64,000 bases of DNA from Cupriavidus pauculus. GTDB lineage: Bacteria; Pseudomonadota; Gammaproteobacteria; Burkholderiales; Burkholderiaceae. The notes below the pieces were generated by a model that saw only the letters and a list, made by a program, of their open reading frames with translations, had not been told where the DNA came from and ran no database searches. Where the stretch lies: positions 62,001 through 126,000 of the forward strand of contig NZ_VZOW01000017.1 in assembly GCF_008801835.1 (NCBI RefSeq), read 5' to 3'. A program made the translations under genes and the position numbers. Below, piece after piece: positions 58,638-64,000 of this stretch. The stretch's first letter is position 1. The number at the start of each line of letters is the position of its first letter.

Positions 58638-59951
58638 ATGCCATTGAATCTGCTCTCGCCCGCCGTCAGGCGCCGCGCGGTTGCTCCGTCGTTGTCGGCC
58701 CTTGCGCTCACATGCACGCTGCAATTTCCGCTGAGTGCGCATGGCGCCGTCGCACTGCTGCAGCCCGCGCGCGAAATCGACGCCACGCGGCCCCTTACGC
58801 TTACGCTGCTGGTCAGCGCCGATCAGCAGACACGCCGCTACGCGGCGCCTGAAACGCTTGAGATCACCGCTACCGGCGATCTAGGGACGCCGATTCGCAT
58901 GACGCTGCATCGCGTCGATAACGGCCCGACGATCCTCAATCTGAAACGCGGGGAAAACCGCACGCTAAGCTACAGCGCCGAGTGGCCCGCCACGTTGCGC
59001 GGGCAGATCCGGCTCGATGTGACCGGCATCGACGCGGCGCCGGTGCTGGTATCGCTCAATCGCGCGCCAGCGGCAGGCGGCACGGCGACTGCGCAGGCGT
59101 CGCCAGCCGCGCGGACTGAAACGCCGACGGCAGCGCCGGCACAGACGGCCAGCGCGGACGCGCAGCCAAAACCGCCGCTCACGCCCATCGTCACGGCCGA
59201 AAGCAACGCGCCGCCGCCCGCCCCGGCCGATCTGCGCGACGCGCAGCGTTTGTCGTTCAACGAGCCGATGTACCTGATGTTTGGCGCCCACAACGGCGCC
59301 AATGCAAAGTTCCAGATCAGCTTCAAGTACCGGATCTTTCAGGGCGAGGACCCGAATTCGAAGTCCGTGATGGACAACCTGTACTTCGCCTACACGCAGT
59401 TTTCGCTGTGGGACCTGGCGGGCGAATCGCGCCCGTTCAAGGACACCAACTACCGGCCCAGTCTCTACTACTACCTGTCCGATACCGGGGTAAAGAACAG
59501 CGTAATCAGCCGCCTGTCCGTGGCCACGGGCTTCGAACATGAATCCAATGGGCGCGCCGGCGACGACTCGCGCGGCATCAATACGCTGTTCGTAAAGCCC
59601 ACCATGTACTTCGGCGACCAGACCGACTGGCACTGGCGCGTGGCGCCGAAAATCTACGGGTACGTGGGCAAGAGCGACAACGAGGACATCGCTCACTATC
59701 GCGGCTACATGGATCTCAACGTCGCCTACGGGCGACCCGATTCCTGGGAGTTTTCCGCTACGCTGCGCAAAGGCACACGCAAGGGCTACGGCAGCATCGA
59801 TGCCCAGGCCACGTACCCGCTGGCGCGGCTGCTGCCCGGCACCGCCGGTTATCTGATGGCCGGGTATTTCTACGGCTACGGCGAAAGCCTGCTCTATTAC
59901 AACCAGAAAACGCCGTGGCAATTCCGCATCGGCTACGCGCTCTCACGGTGA
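58638..59951 (+). CDS. pldA: Outer-membrane phospholipase A
   Basis: A 437-residue outer-membrane phospholipase A (OMPLA), a beta-barrel dimer that hydrolyses phospholipids in the outer leaflet. A signal-like segment (SLSALALTCTLQFPLSAHGA) opens the chain; an N-terminal domain of ~130 residues and an Ala/Pro/Thr linker follow, and the barrel starts near LSFNEPMYLMFGAHNGANAK. The catalytic His-Ser is in GFEHESNGRAGDDSRG (HxS), with the Asn ~12 later. The extra N-terminal domain and linker make it longer than E. coli PldA (289). Start at 58638; a GTG upstream at 58608 is also open. Confidence 0.9.
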   Translation: MPLNLLSPAVRRRAVAPSLSALALTCTLQFPLSAHGAVALLQPAREIDATRPLTLTLLVSADQQTRRYAAPETLEITATGDLGTPIRMTLHRVDNGPTILNLKRGENRTLSYSAEWPATLRGQIRLDVTGIDAAPVLVSLNRAPAAGGTATAQASPAARTETPTAAPAQTASADAQPKPPLTPIVTAESNAPPPAPADLRDAQRLSFNEPMYLMFGAHNGANAKFQISFKYRIFQGEDPNSKSVMDNLYFAYTQFSLWDLAGESRPFKDTNYRPSLYYYLSDTGVKNSVISRLSVATGFEHESNGRAGDDSRGINTLFVKPTMYFGDQTDWHWRVAPKIYGYVGKSDNEDIAHYRGYMDLNVAYGRPDSWEFSATLRKGTRKGYGSIDAQATYPLARLLPGTAGYLMAGYFYGYGESLLYYNQKTPWQFRIGYALSR

Positions 59952-60066
59952 TGCAGTGATGCGGTCATGCGGCCGCGGCCGACGACCGGATCGATGGCCG
60001 TCGAAGTGACGGCACGATCGACGGTCAAGCGCGACCGCCGATCGGCAGCACAGCGCTCCGGCGCGA

Positions 60067-60471
60067 TCAGCCGGCCAGCGGCTTGCCTTCCGCCTTGAGG
60101 CGGGCGTTGCCGACCGCGGCCGCGAACTGCCCGTGGCCATGCCAGCCCGTGGCGCGCCCGAGCTTCTTGCCCTTGTGGAAGAACATGAACACGGGGATGC
60201 CGTGCAGGCCGAAGCGGCGGCCGAGCTCCGGGTGCGCGTAGACGTTGGCATGGAGCCAACGCAGATTCAGTGCACGGATCGGCTCTGGATTGGCCAGGAT
60301 CGCCTTCTTGGCCATTTCGCAGTTGAAGCAGTCCACGCCCCAGAAGAACACGCAGACCAGTTCGTCGCCTGCAGCGGCGATGGCCGCATCGATCGAATCG
60401 GGATCGACTTGCCGCATATCGAGCGCGTCGAATGCGCGATGGTCCAGGTGTGCCGGTTGATCGTCTGACAT
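60067..60471 (-). CDS. Thioredoxin-like protein with CFNC motif
   Basis: A 134-residue thioredoxin-fold protein. The active-site region VCVFFWGVDCFNCEMAKKAI has CFNC instead of CGPC, and FGLHGIPVFMFFHKGKKLG gives the cis-Pro strand. There is no signal peptide, so it is cytoplasmic. GGAGGATTCCCG precedes the ATG at 60471, a strong ribosome site, which fixes the start. It lies 77 bases downstream of grpE on the same strand. Partner unknown. Confidence 0.88.
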   Translation of the reverse strand: MSDDQPAHLDHRAFDALDMRQVDPDSIDAAIAAAGDELVCVFFWGVDCFNCEMAKKAILANPEPIRALNLRWLHANVYAHPELGRRFGLHGIPVFMFFHKGKKLGRATGWHGHGQFAAAVGNARLKAEGKPLAG

Positions 60472-60548
60472 CGGGAATCCTCCAGAAAACAACAACGCCC
60501 GGGGACCTTGCGGCCACCGGGCGTCTTCAAACATTCACATCGGCGCGA

Positions 60549-61109
60549 TCAGCGCGGCGCCGACACCGTTACCAGTGCCGGACGCAGTACACGATCCGCA
60601 ATCATGTAGCCGCGTTGCAGCACGCTGACCACGGTGTTGGGTTCCTGCTCGGACGGCACCATCGAAATGGCCTGGTGACGGTGCGGGTCAAATTTCTCGC
60701 CGACCGGGTTCACCTCGACGATCTTGCCGCGCTCGAATGCGGCGGCCAACTGGCGCGCCGTCAGTTCCACGCCCTCGCGCAGCTTGGCAAGGTCGCCGGT
60801 GTTGTCGGCCAGCGCGGCCTGCAGGCTGTCCATCACGGGCACGAGGTTGTCGGCGAAGTTCTCGATCGCAAACTTGTGCGCCTTGGCGACCTCTTCCTGC
60901 GAACGGCGGCGGATATTTTCGCCTTCGGCCGTGGCGCGCAGGTACATGTCGAAATGCTCCTTGGCTTTGGCTTCCAGTTCGGCAACCTGTTGCGTCAGCC
61001 GGGCGACGTCGTCGGCAACCGTGGCTGCAGCGTCGGGCGCCTGCGGGGAAGCGGCTGCCTGGGCCGCTTGCTGCATATCGGGAGTTGGCGTCAGATTCTG
61101 TTCTTCCAT
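60549..61109 (-). CDS. grpE: Nucleotide exchange factor GrpE
   Basis: A 186-residue GrpE, which promotes ADP release from DnaK. After a variable Ala/Thr-rich N-terminus comes the long coiled coil [20 protein letters not shown], then [20 protein letters not shown] and the beta domain [20 protein letters not shown] with [20 protein letters not shown] at the end. The ATG at 61109 is used; an in-frame TTG 15 bases upstream is possible. A likely sigma-32 promoter and a GC-rich hairpin lie in its leader. Convergent to nothing near; the tiny gene at 61395 is divergent. Confidence 0.96.
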   Translation of the reverse strand: MEEQNLTPTPDMQQAAQAAASPQAPDAAATVADDVARLTQQVAELEAKAKEHFDMYLRATAEGENIRRRSQEEVAKAHKFAIENFADNLVPVMDSLQAALADNTGDLAKLREGVELTARQLAAAFERGKIVEVNPVGEKFDPHRHQAISMVPSEQEPNTVVSVLQRGYMIADRVLRPALVTVSAPR

Positions 61110-61133
61110 GTCGATTCGTATCAAAGCTAAAGC

Positions 61134-61158
61134 ACGGCCCGCAAAAAGAACGGGCCGT
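61134..61158 (-). other. Hairpin in the grpE 5' leader
   Basis: ACGGCCCG (61134-61141) pairs exactly with CGGGCCGT (61151-61158), loop of nine bases. It is in the leader transcript 25 bases before the grpE ATG. It could be a stabiliser, a pause or a heat-sensitive element; there is no T-run to make it a terminator. Confidence 0.55.
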
Positions 61159-61195
61159 CGGGTGATTCGGATGCCAGGCAGGCAAGTCTAGCCGC

Positions 61196-61224
61196 ACTTG
61201 GCGACGCCCCTCCAGATTTTCAAG
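61196..61224 (-). promoter_or_regulatory. Candidate sigma-32 heat-shock promoter for grpE
   Basis: On the minus strand, CTTGAAA (61218-61224) is followed after 14 bases by CGCCAAGT (61196-61203). These compare with the sigma-32 consensus CTTGAAA and CCCCATNT (exact -35; six of eight at -10 counting the free position). It lies 87 bases before the grpE ATG. Confidence 0.5.
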
Positions 61225-61394
61225 TGTGGAGGTTCAGAGACGCCGAAATACGCCGTTACAAAGCGGCGGTCGATGAAAGAGCGGCGTCATTGATTTGCTG
61301 CATCGCAAACACTAAGATTCAATGCAAGAAAAAATGACAAAAATAACGGGAGCCTAAGGTGGATCAATTTGGTGCATCCTTTGGAAGATTCGCC

Positions 61395-61550
61395 ATGCAC
61401 AAGCTGCCTGTCGTGACGCTTTGCCTGATTGCCGCCCTGTCGGCGATGACGGCCTTTATCTGCCTGTCCGACGCGGTCGCACCGCGCGACACCGAGTATG
61501 GCAGTGGCAAGGCCGTATTCAAGCACTACATCGTCCCATACGTCCGCTAA
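61395..61550 (+). CDS. Small single-span membrane protein
   Basis: A 51-residue protein with a single hydrophobic span, LPVVTLCLIAALSAMTAFIC (residues 3-22), that could be a membrane anchor or uncleaved signal, followed by a short hydrophilic tail ending YIVPYVR. GGAAGA lies about seven bases before the ATG. A longer version from a GTG at 61359 is open. I do not recognise the family. It is divergent from grpE and convergent with hslR. Confidence 0.5.
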   Translation: MHKLPVVTLCLIAALSAMTAFICLSDAVAPRDTEYGSGKAVFKHYIVPYVR

Positions 61551-61622
61551 TCCTCTGATGTTCGCACTGCCGCGGCGCCTCGCTGCGGCGGCGTGCCTGC
61601 ATTCGCAAATCCACCTTCCGAA

Positions 61623-62018
61623 TCACCCTCTGAAGTCGTCGATCCGCCGGCGGTCCCGTTTGGTCGGCCGGCCTTGCAACTGCGCCGTCGGCTCCGGCTG
61701 CAAACGCCGCCGATCGGCCTCCAGCTGGCGCCGCACCTGGCTTTCCGGGTTTTCGGCATAGGTCGTCTGCGCGATGGGCGCGGCCCCACGCGACGCCGGC
61801 ACGCCCTTGACTGTCACCTCCCAGCGCTGCTGGTGCGCTTCCAGCACCACGGTATCGCCCGGCTTGACCTCGCGCGAGTTTTTTACCGGCTGACCGTTCA
61901 CGGTCACACGCCCGCGCTCGACCGCCTCGGCCGCCAGCGAGCGCGTCTTGAAGAACCGCGCGCACCACAACCATTTGTCGATTCGCATACGCGCATCGGG
62001 TTCGAAATTCACCTGCAT
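61623..62018 (-). CDS. hslR: S4-domain RNA-binding protein HslR-like
   Basis: A 131-residue S4-domain protein of the Hsp15 type. MRIDKWLWCARFFKTRSLAA is the S4 hallmark, then VTVNGQPVKNSREVKPGDTV, and a basic C-terminal tail (RPTKRDRRRIDDFRG) like Hsp15. In E. coli Hsp15 rescues 50S subunits with stalled nascent chains. AAGGA stands a normal distance before the ATG at 62018. It follows hemH by 22 bases on the same strand, forming part of a heat-shock-linked group. Confidence 0.9.
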   Translation of the reverse strand: MQVNFEPDARMRIDKWLWCARFFKTRSLAAEAVERGRVTVNGQPVKNSREVKPGDTVVLEAHQQRWEVTVKGVPASRGAAPIAQTTYAENPESQVRRQLEADRRRLQPEPTAQLQGRPTKRDRRRIDDFRG

Positions 62019-62040
62019 GTCTTGTCCTTGAGCAATACGC

Positions 62041-63156
62041 CTACGCGGCCGCGCCACGTGCGTGCGCCCGACTGCGCCGCGCCTCCAGTTCATGCGGATG
62101 CGGTTGCCGGAGCGGCCAGCCTTGCAGATGTTGCAGCGCAATATCCGCCATGCCCGCCACCCAAGCCTCGCTGTCGTTCAGGCACGGAATGAAGTGGAAC
62201 TCGTTGCCGCCCGCCACGCGGAATTCGGTCTGCCCCTCCATGGCGATTTCTTCCAGGGTTTCGATGCAATCCGCCGGAAATCCGGGACAAAACACGTCCA
62301 CGCGGTGCGTGCCGACCTTGCCGAGTTCCGCCAGCGTCGGCGCCGTATAGGGCTGGAGCCACTCAGCCTTGCCAAAACGAGACTGAAACGTCACCTGATA
62401 CTGCCCCGGCTGCAGGCCAAGCGCCTCGCCGAGCAGCCGGCCGGTTTTCAGGCATTCGCAATGATAGGGGTCGCCGAGATCGAGCAGTCGGCGCGGCAGG
62501 CCGTGAAACGACAGGATCAGCTTGTCCCCGCGCGCGAAATCGGGCGCGCCGTGCTCGCCCCAGTAATCGCGCACTTTGCTGGCGAGCGCCTCGACATAGG
62601 ACGGGTGATCGTGGAAATGCTTGACCAGGCGGAGTTCCGGCTGGTTGCGCCACGTCGCCAGCACGCGAAACACCTCGTCGAACGCGGTAGCCGTGGTGGT
62701 CCCCGAAAACTGCGGATACAGCGGCAGCAGCAGAATGTGCTCGGTGCCCTGCCGGCGCAGAGTTTCCATGACCGATTCGATCGACGGATTGCCGTAGCGC
62801 ATCGCGCAGGCCACCGTCACGTCGTGCCCGAGCTTGTGCATCAGTTGCTGCAGCGCGTGCGCCTGGCGTTCGGTATGGACCAGCAGCGGCGATCCGGTCA
62901 TATGCGCTTCGCGCAGCCAGATCGACTCGTACTTGATGGCCGAGGCGCGCGAGCGGAACGGCAGGATCAGGCCATTGAGGATCGGCAGCCACAGCAGCCG
63001 CGGGATTTCCACCACGCGCGGATCGGACAGGAAGGCTTTCAGATAGCGGCGCACCGCCTTGGGCGTGGGCGCGTCCGGGGTGCCGAGATTGATCAACAGG
63101 ATCGCGGTGCGCGGCGGCTGGCCATGCTGGTATGCCGGTTCAGGCGAAAACGTCAT
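62041..63156 (-). CDS. hemH: Ferrochelatase
   Basis: A 371-residue ferrochelatase that inserts Fe2+ into protoporphyrin to give heme. [20 protein letters not shown] opens the domain; [13 protein letters not shown] gives the conserved metal-binding His, and [20 protein letters not shown] gives the second set of active-site residues including Glu. The ATG at 63156 begins a normal sequence; the longer upstream frame is Arg-rich and improbable. hslR follows closely and hrcA precedes it on the same strand. Confidence 0.97.
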   Translation of the reverse strand: MTFSPEPAYQHGQPPRTAILLINLGTPDAPTPKAVRRYLKAFLSDPRVVEIPRLLWLPILNGLILPFRSRASAIKYESIWLREAHMTGSPLLVHTERQAHALQQLMHKLGHDVTVACAMRYGNPSIESVMETLRRQGTEHILLLPLYPQFSGTTTATAFDEVFRVLATWRNQPELRLVKHFHDHPSYVEALASKVRDYWGEHGAPDFARGDKLILSFHGLPRRLLDLGDPYHCECLKTGRLLGEALGLQPGQYQVTFQSRFGKAEWLQPYTAPTLAELGKVGTHRVDVFCPGFPADCIETLEEIAMEGQTEFRVAGGNEFHFIPCLNDSEAWVAGMADIALQHLQGWPLRQPHPHELEARRSRAHARGAAA

Positions 63157-63261
63157 GAGGTTTCCGTTTGCAACGGCCGCGGCCGTTGCGAGATGCCGAT
63201 TCTTGGGGGAAGACCGCCGGCCGGGTGGTCCGGCCGGCAGTGGACAGACACGCAATGCGGG

Positions 63262-64000
63262 TCACGAGTTCTGGCTGAGCGCGCTGGATAGCAGCCGCGC
63301 GGTGATGTCGACAATCGGAATCACGCGTTCGTACGCCATCCGAGTGGGACCGATTACGCCAAGCGTGCCGATGATCTGCCCATCGACTTCGTACGGCGCG
63401 GTGATCACGGCCATGTCCTCGAGCGGCACCAGCTGGCTTTCTCCGCCGATGAAGATCTGGACCCCCTGCGCGCGGCTCGACACATCGAGCAACTGCAGCA
63501 GGCTGGTCTTGTGCTCGAACACATCGAACAGACGGCGCAGCTTGTCCATGCTGGACGACAGGTCTTCCACCTCGAGCAGCTTGCGCTCGCCCGAAATGAA
63601 CACCTGCTCGCCGTTATCCTCGGCCATCGCGCTGCTGCCGGCCTCGACTGCGGCCTGCATCAGGGTCGACATATCGCGCCGCAGGTCCTGCAGTTCCACC
63701 CGCAGGTGATCGCGAACGGCATCGAAGCTCATCCCCGCGTAGTGGGCGTTGAAGAAGTTGGCCGCCTCGATCAGTTGCGCCGGCGTGTAGGACAGGTCGG
63801 TCTGGATGATGCGATTCTGCACGTCACCTTCCGGACTGACGATGATGAGCAGGATGCGCTTGTCCGACAGCCGCATGAATTCCACCTGCCGGAACGACTG
63901 CGCGCGCCGCGGCGTCATCACCACCCCCGCGAAATGCGACAGGTTCGACAGCGTATGGGCCGCGGCGGTAATCATCCGTTGCGGGCCGAGCTGCTGGTTG
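63262..64000 (-). CDS. hrcA: Heat-inducible repressor HrcA, 3' part only
   Basis: The frame is open to the right edge ([10 protein letters not shown] at its start in the window), so only the last ~245 residues are present. It has the GAF-like dimerisation region of Hrc[41 protein letters not shown] and [20 protein letters not shown] near the end, all family signatures. HrcA represses chaperone genes through the CIRCE element; no CIRCE was seen in this window. Its helix-turn-helix and start lie beyond the edge. hemH follows after 105 bases. Confidence 0.93.
   Translation of the reverse strand, partial: NQQLGPQRMITAAAHTLSNLSHFAGVVMTPRRAQSFRQVEFMRLSDKRILLIIVSPEGDVQNRIIQTDLSYTPAQLIEAANFFNAHYAGMSFDAVRDHLRVELQDLRRDMSTLMQAAVEAGSSAMAEDNGEQVFISGERKLLEVEDLSSSMDKLRRLFDVFEHKTSLLQLLDVSSRAQGVQIFIGGESQLVPLEDMAVITAPYEVDGQIIGTLGVIGPTRMAYERVIPIVDITARLLSSALSQNS

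Noticed and set aside
61134-61158. Terminator between the tiny membrane gene and grpE
   Set aside because: The hairpin has no T-run after either arm and lies in the grpE leader, so termination is unlikely.
61110-61394. A CIRCE element near grpE
   Set aside because: TTAGCACTC-N9-GAGTGCTAA was not seen in the gap or elsewhere in the window, although hrcA is present.

Overview
This window looks like chromosomal DNA of a high-GC betaproteobacterium, most likely family Burkholderiaceae and close to Cupriavidus or Ralstonia. The basis is the protein sequences and gene order: an intracellular polyhydroxybutyrate depolymerase of the R. eutropha PhaZ1 type with Cys183, the order pyrG-kdsA-eno-ftsB, an isc operon led by iscR, an rsxB-nth pair, and hrcA-hemH-hslR-grpE linkage. 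No insertion sequence, prophage, integrase, CRISPR array, tRNA or rRNA gene was seen. The density and strand grouping are those of an ordinary core chromosome, and no gene-free stretch is longer than 300 bases.

Layout. 1-4800: the end of a ferredoxin-NADP reductase, a divergent alpha/beta hydrolase and acyl-CoA synthetase pair, a ferritin-like DUF455 protein and a gamma carbonic anhydrase. 4800-6750: Hsp33, a Gly/Trp-rich lipoprotein and FtsB. 6978-11291: eno, a DUF1330 gene, kdsA and pyrG on the minus strand. 11451-17332: a minus-strand group containing the conserved but little understood Anbu set (circularly permuted ATP-grasp, alpha-E, transglutaminase, Anbu proteasome homologue), followed by a small protein with a His/Cys pattern like clan CD peptidases and another alpha/beta hydrolase. 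17546-21368: Entner-Doudoroff entry genes (gluconokinase, edd) divergent from a HexR-type regulator, with two matching palindromes between them. 21402-27002: comEC, tatD, lolD, lolC. 27105-34528: a phosphoglycerate-mutase-like protein, recJ, an NlpD-like lipoprotein, prfB with its programmed frameshift, an SDR gene and lysS. 34795-41493: a glycine-zipper protein and the full isc operon, with a good IscR-type site upstream. 41594-48330: a COG4389 membrane protein, a low-molecular-weight phosphatase, two tiny genes, uvrB and an aromatic aminotransferase. 48586-52280: phaZ, a TetR regulator, a soluble RsxB and nth. 52293-56241: a TetR regulator divergent from a Baeyer-Villiger-type monooxygenase, hydrolase and Coq4-like run. 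56312-64000: nitroreductase, EamA exporter, DUF1841, outer-membrane phospholipase A, thioredoxin-like protein, grpE, a tiny membrane protein, hslR, hemH and the end of hrcA.

The parts most worth following up are the Anbu cluster with its neighbouring small clan CD-like protein, the multi-half-site operator between the TetR gene and the monooxygenase operon, and an 11-base sequence shared by the acyl-CoA synthetase and phaZ promoters that may tie fatty-acid activation to storage-polymer breakdown. All functional calls come from reading motifs by eye; no database search was run.
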